This document shows, piece after piece, positions 26,805 to 34,079 of a stretch of 64,000 nucleotides of DNA (positions are counted from its first letter, which is position 1; the number at the start of each line of letters is the position of its first letter). The position numbers and the translations under genes were made by a program. Under the pieces are notes generated by a model. That model saw nothing but the letters and a program-made list of their open reading frames with translations. It made no database searches and was not told the origin of the DNA. Source of the DNA: Streptomyces sp. DG1A-41 (GTDB lineage Bacteria > Actinomycetota > Actinomycetes > Streptomycetales > Streptomycetaceae). The stretch is taken from positions 8,455,001 through 8,519,000 of the forward strand of contig NZ_CP146350.1 of NCBI RefSeq assembly GCF_037055355.1, given 5' to 3'.

Positions 26805-26821
26805 TTGCGCATCATATGCAA
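26805..26821 (-). promoter_or_regulatory. Leaderless promoter overlapped by a Nur-like inverted repeat
   Basis: On the minus strand TTGCAT-ATGAT-GCGCAA abuts the GNAT start codon. Its 17-bp layout, with TTGC and GCAA at the outer ends, resembles the Streptomyces nickel regulator Nur box (TTGCAA-N5-TTGCAA), though two or three positions per half differ. It contains the -10 hexamer TATGAT (26816 to 26811), so a bound repressor would block the promoter. Confidence 0.4.
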
Positions 26822-26835
26822 GAGGATTTTGCGGC

Positions 26836-27252
26836 TCAGTCGGGGGTTGCCGGTGTGATGTGGCTCAGCACGCACAGCCAGCGGCCGTCCCGCTTCACGA
26901 ACACGTCGGTCGTCCACTCGTCGGCGTCGTACCGCTCGCCCCGGAAATGGGCCGTGTTCGTCACGCGCCCGGTGACCAGGGCCGTGTCGCCGTAGACGCG
27001 GACCCTGGGGCGGGTCCTCAGGTCCATCGCCGAGTGGGTGAGGTCCCCGGACTCGACGAGGGAGAGGAACTTCTCCTTCGGGTCGATCCCCGACTCGGAG
27101 ACGATCCCACTCGTCCGCCATGAAGCGCGCGCTCCGGGCGGGGTCTTCGGCGACGATCGCGGCGGCCCGGTCCGTCGCCAATCGACGAACGCGAGGACGT
27201 CCGCCGAGTCGCCGCCGGATTCCTGAGCCGCCGCGTCGGGACTGTCGTTCAC
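26836..27252 (-). CDS. NTF2/SnoaL-like protein with two compensating frameshifts
   Basis: About 138 aa from GTG 27252. The C-terminal part is a SnoaL/NTF2-like fold ('RVYGDTALVTGRVTNTAHFR', 'WTTDVFVKRDGRWLCVLSHI'). Residues about 22-49 are not family-like, while the next frame over the same bases reads 'TDRAAAIVAEDPARSARFMA'. A one-base loss near 27190 and a one-base gain in a GGG run near 27108 would explain this, leaving a scrambled insert of about 27 residues. This could be real drift or two sequencing errors. A ligand-binding or isomerase-like role is unproven. Confidence 0.6.
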   Translation of the reverse strand: MNDSPDAAAQESGGDSADVLAFVDWRRTGPPRSSPKTPPGARASWRTSGIVSESGIDPKEKFLSLVESGDLTHSAMDLRTRPRVRVYGDTALVTGRVTNTAHFRGERYDADEWTTDVFVKRDGRWLCVLSHITPATPD

Positions 27253-27472
27253 AGCGCGACCGTAGCGCGTCAAGGCCGTGCGGCCCGGAGTTCAGCAGTC
27301 CGGGTGACGCCGCGCGTTCCGGGCGCGGCACTGGGAAAGGGATGCGGTCGTCGTTGCCCGGCGTCCGCCCGTCCGACCGAAGACGATCGCCCGTGTCCCT
27401 CACCGCCCCCGCGCAGTCCGCCGTCGCCCGAAGCGGCACCGGCCCGGCTGTGTCCGGGGAGAGGAGGGCACG

Positions 27473-27891
27473 GTGACGGCCGAGCCGCCGTCCGGTCAGG
27501 AGTGCCTGATGAGCGTCGGCGATCACACCTACCACCTGGAGGACGTCCGCTGGCACGCACCGTCCGAGCACACCGTCGGGGGCGTGGCGTTCCCCGTGGA
27601 ACAGCACCTGAAGTACGCGCGGACCGTCGGGGCCACGGACGCGACGGAGGCGGTTCCGGTGCCAAGGAGTACGCGGCGCTCGCCGTTTTCGTCCACCCGG
27701 GCGAGGCCAACGCCTCCCTGGACCGGCTGCTGGAGTCGGCCCGCCGGTGCGAGGACCCCTGGGACATCCGGTTGCAGGCCTCCGCCGCCGCGCTGGAGCA
27801 CCACCGGGATCTCTTCTTCGAGGTCAACGCCCGTGAGGTGCAGTCGCTCGGCGACCGGCGCATCGCCGGTGACCGCCATCGCCGGTGGTGA
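27473..27891 (+). pseudogene. Alpha-carbonic-anhydrase-like fragment, frameshifted
   Basis: The first frame reads 'YHLEDVRWHAPSEHTVGGVA', then 'FPVEQHLKYA', matching the alpha-carbonic-anhydrase zinc region (HWHxPSEH ... E-x-HLVH). The first of the paired zinc His residues is Arg here (V-R-W-H). Near 27658 coding jumps frame and continues 'EYAALAVFVHPGEANASLDR', then 'FFEVNAREVQSLGDR', the family's late NARPVQPL-like block. The N-terminal third is missing. It is a decayed gene without an intact active site. Confidence 0.6.
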
Positions 27892-27984
27892 CCCACCGGC
27901 CGGGACGTACGCCGGCGCGAGGGTCTCGGCGGGCACGGCGATCTCCGGGTGGCCGCCCGCGTGAGCTGCCGGGCAGGACAGGGC

Positions 27985-28782
27985 TCAGCTCTCGGCGGGG
28001 GTGAGCACCACGAAGTCCGCGTTCGCCGGGTCGAGGCAGACCGCCAGCCGGCCGACGCCCTCCGCGTCCTCGGGCCCCATCTGCACGCTGCCGCCGTTCT
28101 CGGCGACCTGGGCCACCGCGGCGTCGCAGTCCTCCACGGCGAAGACCGGGTGCCAGTACGGCCGGCCGTTCGCCAGCGAGAGGTTCTCCTTGCCGAGCTC
28201 CATGAGGCCGCCGTGCATGCGCTCCTCGGGCTGTCCCTCGGGGGTGATGAGGGTGTACGTGCCCCCGCCGCCGGGCAGCGGCATGTCGCTGAACCGCCAG
28301 CCGAACAGGCCGCCGTAGAACTCCTTCGCGGCCGCCGCGTCGCTCGTGTACAGCTCGGTCCACGACAGCGAGCCCGGCTGGTCGACCAGATCGACGCCCT
28401 TGTTCGTCCCCGGCTGCCAGACGGCGAACTGGCCGCCCAGCGGGTCGCTGTACTGCGCCATCCGGCCCCAGCCGTCGAGATCCATCGGTGCCACCCGGAC
28501 CGTGCCGCCCGCCTGCTGCACGGCTTCCGTCGTGGCGTCCGCGTCGGTGACGCTGAAGTAGAGCATCCAGGCCGAGCGCGCTCCCTCCTCCGTGAGCTTG
28601 CCGAGACCGGCGACGGTCTTGCCGTCCTTCCGGAACATGCCGCCCTCGAAGTCCTCACTCTCGCCCATGGACTCGTAGTCCCACCCGAGCACGGCGCCGT
28701 AGAAGGCCGCGGCGGCCCGGACGTCCGGAGTGCCGAGGTCGAGCCAGCAGGGGGAACCGGGGGCGAAGTCCGTGGTGATCAT
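27985..28782 (-). CDS. Two-domain VOC (glyoxalase/dioxygenase fold) protein
   Basis: 265 aa from ATG 28782 with GGAAGGGAAG upstream. It has two tandem vicinal-oxygen-chelate domains (about 10-125 and 135-262), each opening with a W-x-(D/E)-L-x-T-x-D block ('CWLDLGTPDVRAAAAFYGAV', 'SWTELYTSDAAAAKEFYGGL'). The second domain keeps 'GRPYWHPVFAVEDCDAAV'. Such pairs are annotated as hydroxylases or glyoxalase-like proteins and many lack proven activity. Single gene. Confidence 0.88.
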   Translation of the reverse strand: MITTDFAPGSPCWLDLGTPDVRAAAAFYGAVLGWDYESMGESEDFEGGMFRKDGKTVAGLGKLTEEGARSAWMLYFSVTDADATTEAVQQAGGTVRVAPMDLDGWGRMAQYSDPLGGQFAVWQPGTNKGVDLVDQPGSLSWTELYTSDAAAAKEFYGGLFGWRFSDMPLPGGGGTYTLITPEGQPEERMHGGLMELGKENLSLANGRPYWHPVFAVEDCDAAVAQVAENGGSVQMGPEDAEGVGRLAVCLDPANADFVVLTPAES

Positions 28783-28951
28783 GGTGATGCTTCCCTTCCG
28801 CAGATTCGGTGTGCCCAGCGTGGCACCGGGCACTGACAATCGCCCCTCGGCCGCTGCCCGGCCGGCGGCTCAACGGCCGCCTGCCCCCGGCCGGTTGTCC
28901 GGCCGTGGAATCATCGAGGTCATCGCCCGGCCGGGTGATCGCGGAGCTCTT

Positions 28952-29818
28952 GTGGTGAGGGTGGTGGGCGGAGTGGTGGCCGGTTGGGAGTGGGACGACA
29001 CGTTGTTCTCGGGGACCGCCGCCTACTACGAGCGGGGGCGGCTGCCGTACGCACCCGGGCTGGCGGACGCGCTCGCCGAGGAACTGCGGCCCGACGGGCA
29101 GGGGCGTCTCATCGATGTGGGCTGCGGGCCCGGGACCATCGCCCTGAGCCTCGCGCATCTGTTCGGCGAGATCGTCGGCGTGGACCCAGATCACGGGATG
29201 ATCGCCGAAGCCGGACGCCGGGCCGCCGACCGGGGAGTGGTGAAGGCCCGGTGGGTGCGGGCCCGCGCCGAGGCTCTGCCCGCGGGGCTCGGCACGTTCG
29301 CCGTCGCCACCTTCGCGCAGTCCTTCCACTGGATGGACCAGGACCTGGTCGCGGCGACCGTCAGGGACATGCTCCAGCCGGGCGGCGCCCTGGTGCACAT
29401 CACGGACCTGAAGACAAAACACCGCACCCTCGACGGCCAGCCGCACCCGGCCGTCCCCTACGCGGCGGTGGACGCACTGGTCAAGCGGTACCTGGGGCCC
29501 GTGCGGCGAGCGGGCCGCGGAGTGCTGCCGCAGGGCACACCGGGCGGAGAGGCCGAGGTGTTCGCCCGCGCGGGGTTCTCCGGCCCCCGGCGTCTCGTCG
29601 TCCCCGGCGGGCAGGCGCTGGAGCGGACCTTCGACGATGTCGTCGCCTGGGTGTTCTCCATGTCGTTCTCGGCACCGCATCTTTTCGAGGGACAGCGGGA
29701 CGACTTCGAAGAGGACCTCCGCCGGCTGCTGCGGGAGGCGTCTCCGGCGGGCCGGTTCTCCGAACGTGGCCCGGGCACGGAGGTCTTCGTCTGGCGGAAG
29801 GACCCCTCCGGGCACTGA
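28952..29818 (+). CDS. Class I SAM-dependent methyltransferase
   Basis: 288 aa from GTG 28952, preceded by GGAG at 5 nt spacing; further GTG starts at 28973 and 28976 are possible. SAM-binding motif I is 'LIDVGCGPGTIALSLAHLFG' (about 48), the acidic motif II is 'EIVGVDPDHGMI', and post-I 'ATFAQSFHWMDQD' resembles the UbiE/COQ5 group acting on small molecules. The substrate is unknown. It converges with an SDR gene 21 bp away. Confidence 0.88.
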   Translation: MVRVVGGVVAGWEWDDTLFSGTAAYYERGRLPYAPGLADALAEELRPDGQGRLIDVGCGPGTIALSLAHLFGEIVGVDPDHGMIAEAGRRAADRGVVKARWVRARAEALPAGLGTFAVATFAQSFHWMDQDLVAATVRDMLQPGGALVHITDLKTKHRTLDGQPHPAVPYAAVDALVKRYLGPVRRAGRGVLPQGTPGGEAEVFARAGFSGPRRLVVPGGQALERTFDDVVAWVFSMSFSAPHLFEGQRDDFEEDLRRLLREASPAGRFSERGPGTEVFVWRKDPSGH

Positions 29819-29839
29819 GCGGGCGGCGCCGGCGACGGG

Positions 29840-30637
29840 TCAGTGCACCGACATGCCGCCGTCGACGAAGACCGCCTGCCCGGTGATGTAGGCGGACGCC
29901 GGGCCCGCCAGGAAGACCGCAGCTCCCGCGAAGTCCCCGGCCAGTCCGTTCCGCCCGATCAGTGTGCGCGCGGCGAGGGCGGCCACCTTCTCCGGATCCG
30001 CCGACAGCCGCGCGTTGAGCGGCGTCATGACGAAGCCCGGCACCAGGACGTTGCAGGTGACGCCGTGCGGCGACCACGCCTCGGCCTGGGACCGTGCCAG
30101 CGACTCCAGGCCGCCCTTGGAGGCGCCGTAGGCACCGCTCTGGACGAACGCCCGGTGCGCCTGCTGCGAGCTGATGTGCAGGATCCGCCCGTAACCGCGC
30201 TCCGCCATGCCGGGGCCGAAGCGCTGGCCCAGCAGGAACGGCGCGTCCAGGTTGACGGCCATCGTGAGGTCCCAGACGTCCTCCGTGAGCTCGTCCATCG
30301 GCGGACGCACGTTGATCCCGGCGCTGTTGACGAGGATGTCGGGTTCCCCGAACGCCTCGACGGCCCGCTCGGCGGCCGTCCGCACGCCCTCGCGCGTGCT
30401 CAGGTCCGCGCTGACCCAGGCGGCGCGGCATCCCTCGGCCGTCAGCTCCTCGACCGTCGCGGTCAGCCCGGCCTCGCCGCGTGCCACGACCACCACGCTC
30501 GCCCCGGCGCGCGCGAGGGCACCGGTGATGGCGCGGCCGATGCCGGAACTGCCGCCCGTGACCACCGCGGTCCGGCCGTGCAGGGAGAACAATTCGGCGA
30601 GGTAGGCCTGTGTGGCGGGCGTGGCTGATGTCGTCAT
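29840..30637 (-). CDS. Short-chain dehydrogenase/reductase
   Basis: 265 aa from ATG 30637. NAD(P)-binding 'VVTGGSSGIGRAITGALARA' (about 24), 'DILVNSAGIN' (NSAG in place of NNAG), catalytic Ser-Tyr-Lys in 'HISSQQAHRAFVQSGAYGAS' followed by K, and C-terminal 'YITGQAVFVDGGMSVH'. It is a classical SDR oxidoreductase, gluconate-5-dehydrogenase-like in overall look. The substrate is undetermined. Monocistronic, divergent from the DUF4396 gene. Confidence 0.92.
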   Translation of the reverse strand: MTTSATPATQAYLAELFSLHGRTAVVTGGSSGIGRAITGALARAGASVVVVARGEAGLTATVEELTAEGCRAAWVSADLSTREGVRTAAERAVEAFGEPDILVNSAGINVRPPMDELTEDVWDLTMAVNLDAPFLLGQRFGPGMAERGYGRILHISSQQAHRAFVQSGAYGASKGGLESLARSQAEAWSPHGVTCNVLVPGFVMTPLNARLSADPEKVAALAARTLIGRNGLAGDFAGAAVFLAGPASAYITGQAVFVDGGMSVH

Positions 30638-30699
30638 GACGAGCACTCTAGAACGGCACGTCGAAGCACCGCTCGCTCGTCGTGCCGCCTGTGGCGCTG

Positions 30700-30727
30700 A
30701 TACCCCTGGGGGGTATATAGTCGAGTC
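30700..30727 (+). promoter_or_regulatory. CsoR-like operator and leaderless promoter
   Basis: ATACCCC (30700-30706) and GGGGTAT (30710-30716) form a perfect 7-bp inverted repeat with a 3-bp centre, the G/C-tract palindrome typical of CsoR/RcnR-family copper-type regulators. The -10 hexamer TATAGT (30716-30721) overlaps its right arm and ends 6 nt before the ATG at 30728. No Shine-Dalgarno is present, so the mRNA is probably leaderless and the repressor would cover the promoter. Confidence 0.65.
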
Positions 30728-31213
30728 ATGGATCACATGGATCACTCCACTCATGACCACGAAGGGCGCCACCACGGGACGGCGACCTGGGGGACCGCCG
30801 TGAAGGCGACGCTGCACTGTCTGACCGGATGTGCGATCGGCGAGATCCTCGGCATGGTGATCGGCACCGCGCTGGAGTGGGACAACCTGCCCACGATGGT
30901 CCTGGCGATCGGGCTCGCGTTCCTCTTCGGCTACTCGTTCACCCTGTTCGCGGTCCTGCGGGCCGGCCTGGGCCTCAGGTCGGCGATCCGTATCGCCCTG
31001 GCCGCGGACACGGTCTCGATCACGGTGATGGAATTCGTGGACAACGCGATCATCGCCCTCACCCCCGGCGCGATGGACGCCCATCTGACGGACGGCCTGT
31101 TCTGGTCCGCGCTCCTGGGCGGCTTCGTGGTCGCCTTCCTGGTCACGGCCCCGATCAACAAGTGGATGATCGGCCGGGGCAAGGGTCATGCCGTCGTCCA
31201 CGCCCACCACTGA
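30728..31213 (+). CDS. DUF4396 membrane protein with His-rich N-terminus
   Basis: 161 aa. The N-terminus 'MDHMDHSTHDHEGRHHG' is a run of His, Met and Asp suited to binding copper or a similar metal. Four membrane helices follow, starting 'AVKATLHCLTGCAIGEILGM', where Cys residues within the membrane are notable, and 'FVVAFLVTAPINKWMI' near the end; it closes with 'HAVVHAHH'. The function of DUF4396 is unknown. The CsoR-like operator at its promoter points to metal, probably copper, control. Confidence 0.85.
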   Translation: MDHMDHSTHDHEGRHHGTATWGTAVKATLHCLTGCAIGEILGMVIGTALEWDNLPTMVLAIGLAFLFGYSFTLFAVLRAGLGLRSAIRIALAADTVSITVMEFVDNAIIALTPGAMDAHLTDGLFWSALLGGFVVAFLVTAPINKWMIGRGKGHAVVHAHH

Positions 31214-31339
31214 CTGACGGTCAGGAGCACGCGACGTTCGCGAGTGGTCTGGATCACATGGCGTGGATTGAGTGTCCGGCCCGGGCGATGTCCGTACCCA
31301 TGGGTGACGGAGCGGGGCCGGATGCGAGGATGAGGCGCC

Positions 31340-32020
31340 ATGACAGCTGGGTGGTGTGCTCGCGCGACACGGGCCGCGGTGTTCGCGGCCGTCTGTGTCG
31401 TGCTCGCCGCCCTGGGGCACGTCATGATGTCCGGCGACCATGTGCCCCTCACGACACTGCTCGCCGGCTGGGCCGTGACGGGAGTGGCGGGCTGGTGCCT
31501 GGCGGGCCGCGAACGTGGACTCCGGCTGGTCGTCGCCGTCGCCGTGGCCGTCCAGACGGCCCTGCACTCGGCGTTCTCGCTCACGCCGTCGGGCACATTG
31601 CGTGGCTCATCGGGTGGCGCGCCCTCCCCGCGCATGGACTCCATGGACATGGGGGCCGGCGGTATGGGGTCATGGGGGCATGCCATGGGGCCCACGGATC
31701 CCATGTCCATGTCGGCGCACATGGGGCACGCGGGACACGCCCCCGGCGGTGATTCGTCCCTCGGCATGCTCGCGGCTCACCTGCTCGCCGCCCTGCTGTG
31801 TGGCCTGTGGCTGGGGCACGGGGAGCGGGCCCTCTTCCGGCTCCTGCGTGCCGTGGGCGGCTGGCTGGCCGCGCCGCTGCGGCTCCTGTTCGCCCTGCCC
31901 GCGCCGCCGCCCCCGCCCGTGCGCGTACGGCGGTGGTCCTCGGACCGGGCGCCGCGCCTCCTCCTTCTCGTCCACGCGATCACCTCCAGAGGGCCACCCG
32001 TGAGGACCGCTGCCGTCTGA
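31340..32020 (+). CDS. Met/His-rich membrane protein, candidate copper-binding
   Basis: 226 aa. Membrane helices lie at about 10-30, 38-55, 60-80 and 142-160. Between the third and fourth is a Met/His-rich loop (about 97-137) with 'MDSMDMGAGGMGSWGHAMGP' and 'MSMSAHMGHAGHAPGG', resembling copper-binding segments of PcoB/CopB-type proteins. The C-terminal tail is basic with a Pro run. Start at ATG 31340 with GAGG upstream. A small ACCCATGGGT palindrome (31296-31305) precedes it. The function is inferred from composition and from the neighbouring CsoR-controlled gene. Confidence 0.7.
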   Translation: MTAGWCARATRAAVFAAVCVVLAALGHVMMSGDHVPLTTLLAGWAVTGVAGWCLAGRERGLRLVVAVAVAVQTALHSAFSLTPSGTLRGSSGGAPSPRMDSMDMGAGGMGSWGHAMGPTDPMSMSAHMGHAGHAPGGDSSLGMLAAHLLAALLCGLWLGHGERALFRLLRAVGGWLAAPLRLLFALPAPPPPPVRVRRWSSDRAPRLLLLVHAITSRGPPVRTAAV

Positions 32021-32252
32021 CGGCAGCCGGTAAGCCCCGGGGCAGCCCCTGTGCGCCCCGGTGCCGGTCGTACGTCCGTACACCCCTGGGGGCCGTGTCT
32101 GTGGGCAGCCGTGCCCGCTCAGGCGCCAGGCGCGGTACGGGTACGGCCCCTCCCTCACTCACCGGACCGCGCGGCCACGCGCGCACGCCCGGCATCGCAC
32201 ACGCCCGCGTGCTGGCCCTCCCGTGGTCCCGGAATCCCGAGAAGGACATCAG

Positions 32253-32885
32253 GTGATCACTCCTGCCCTGCCCCTTTCGCACGAGAGAAGAGAGCCCCCG
32301 GCGTCGGCCGACGAGTCGATAACCGCCTGGGCGCTGGCCGCCCGAGGCGGTGACTCCGCCGCCGTCGACCACTTCGTGCGCGCCCTGCACCGCGACGTGA
32401 TCCGCTACGTCGCGCACCTGTGCGCCGATCCGCAGTCCGTGGACGATCTGGCGCAGGACACCTTCCTGCGGGCGCTCGGCAGTCTGCACCGGTTCGAGGG
32501 CCGCTCCTCGGCGCGTGCCTGGCTGCTGGCGATCGCCCGGCGTGCGGTGGCCGACAGCCTCCGGTACACCGCCGTACGTCCCCGCCGGGCCGACCTGCCG
32601 GACTGGGAGCTGGCGGCCGAACTCGCCCAGCCGCGCGGCCTTCCCGGCTTCGACGACGGCGTGGCGCTGCTGGAGCTGCTGGCCTCACTGCCGGACGAGC
32701 GGCGCGAGGCGTTCGTGCTCACGCAGTTGCTCGGCCTGCCGTACGCCGAGGCCGCCGAGCTGAGCGACTGCCCGGTCGGCACCGTCCGCTCCCGGGTGGC
32801 CCGGGCCCGGGCCACCCTCATGGCCCTCCTCGCCGAGGCGGAGCACCCGGCGCCGGCCGCGTCACCCGCCCTGGCCGCGGCCTGA
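32253..32885 (+). CDS. ECF-type RNA polymerase sigma factor
   Basis: 210 aa from GTG 32253 (GAAGGAC upstream). Region 2 is 'VRALHRDVIRYVAHLCADPQ', then 'SVDDLAQDTFLRALGSLHRF' (about 45-85). Region 4 has 'LLASLPDERREAFVLTQLLG' and 'LPYAEAAELSDCPVGTVRSR' (about 145-185), the -35-binding HTH. No anti-sigma gene is adjacent. It follows two metal-linked genes, so a copper or envelope stress role is possible but not shown. Confidence 0.93.
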   Translation: MITPALPLSHERREPPASADESITAWALAARGGDSAAVDHFVRALHRDVIRYVAHLCADPQSVDDLAQDTFLRALGSLHRFEGRSSARAWLLAIARRAVADSLRYTAVRPRRADLPDWELAAELAQPRGLPGFDDGVALLELLASLPDERREAFVLTQLLGLPYAEAAELSDCPVGTVRSRVARARATLMALLAEAEHPAPAASPALAAA

Positions 32886-32898
32886 CGTGTCCCGGCCC

Positions 32899-32932
32899 TC
32901 TGCGCCCGCCGGGTCCATCCGGCGGGCGCAGA
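32899..32932. terminator. Perfect 14-bp hairpin terminator
   Basis: TCTGCGCCCGCCGG (32899-32912) and CCGGCGGGCGCAGA (32919-32932) enclose a 6-nt loop. It starts 13 bp after the sigma factor stop and lies before the convergent decarboxylase relic, so it can act for both strands. Confidence 0.85.
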
Positions 32933-32947
32933 CCGCGTGCGAGCTGC

Positions 32948-33880
32948 TCAGGCAGCCGGGGTGTCGTCCGGCAGGAAGTGGAACCCGGGCCGGGGATGCA
33001 TCAGGCAGTCGTGGTGCGAGATGTTCCACGCATAGGCACCCGCCAGCGAGAACACCACCCGGTCCCCGGCCCTGAGGGCCAGCACGTCCTTCGGTGTGCA
33101 CAGCTGCCCCGCGAGGGTCACCCGGCCGCTTCCGCCGACGGCCGGGGCCAGGGGTGCGGCCAGGTGTCCACCGGCAGGACGGAGCAGGGCTGGTCGTGCC
33201 CCTTCGTCGCCGGAGTGCGCAGATGGTGGGTGCCGCCCCGCAGGACGGCGAACTCCTCGCCGTGGCTGTGCTTCACGTCCAGCACCTCCGTGGCGTACCA
33301 GCCGCAGTACGCGGTGAGCGCCCGCCCGTGCTCGATCCGCAGCGTCAGCTCCGGACGGGCCTCGGAGAGCCGGGCCAGGCCTCGCCGTAGGTGGCCCGGT
33401 CGAAGTGGCGCTCCGGGGCGGCGTGGTCGACGCTCATGCCGCCCCCGACGTTCACCTCCGCGATCGGCGCGCCGAGTCCCGTGGCCCAGCCGACCACGCT
33501 CCCCGCGACCGCCAGCAGCTCGGCCGCTTCCAGCCCGCTCGCCAAGTGGGCGTGCAGGCAGTTGGAGCTGTGGGTAGGTCCCGTCGGCGAGCGCCCGGAG
33601 CACCGGCTCGGCCCGGTCCGGGTCCACGCCGAACGGCGTCGACCGCCCGCCCATCGCCGGCGAGCTCCCCGCCAGTGAGCCGCCGGGCTCCGGCAGATTG
33701 ACGCGCGGCAGCACCGTGATCCGCCGCCGGGGCACCACGCGGCGTGCCAGCTCGGCCAGGACGCGCAGCTCGTGCTCGCTCTCGACGTGGAACCGCCCGA
33801 CGCCCAGCTCCGGCGCGGCCGTCACCTCGTCCGGCGTCTTGCCGGGCCCGCCGAAGGCCAGCGGCCGGCCCGGCACCGCC
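32948..33880 (-). pseudogene. Type III PLP-dependent decarboxylase remnant
   Basis: Reading right to left and changing frame three times gives a DapDC/OrnDC-like barrel: 'GVGRFHVESEHELRVLAELA', 'HLASGLEAAELLAVAGSVVG', 'EVNVGGGMSVDH', 'LRIEHGRALTAYCGWYATEV' (EHGR where EPGR is usual), and the C-terminal 'GDRVVFSLAGAYAWNISHHD'. The N-terminal part with the PLP lysine is missing because the reading stops at about 33880, where an oppositely oriented relic begins. Siderophore and diaminopimelate pathways use such enzymes; this copy cannot be active. Confidence 0.8.
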
Positions 33881-34079
33881 CTACCTGCGCCGCCGCGCCC
33901 AGCCCGCGCTCACGGTCTGGACCTCGGCGGAGGCGGCAGCCTGGGAACGGGGCACCCTGACCGTGCCCGGCTCCCGCGTCGACCACTGGCCGGACAGTGG
34001 GCACTACCTGCACGAGGAGCACGCCGAGCGGACGATCCGGCTGCTGCGCGACTGGGCGGGCCGCGTCAGGCCAACGTGA
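33880..34079 (+). pseudogene. Alpha/beta hydrolase C-terminal relic
   Basis: From about 33880 the plus strand reads 'YLRRRAQPALTVWTSAEAAA', then 'VPGSRVDHWPDSGHYLHEEH' and 'IRLLRDWAGR' to a stop at 34079. The D-S-G-H-Y block fits the catalytic-His loop of alpha/beta hydrolases. The nucleophile and oxyanion parts are absent. Its 5' break coincides with that of the divergent decarboxylase relic, so a single deletion probably removed both 5' ends. Its last 14 bp overlap the P450 gene end. Confidence 0.65.
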
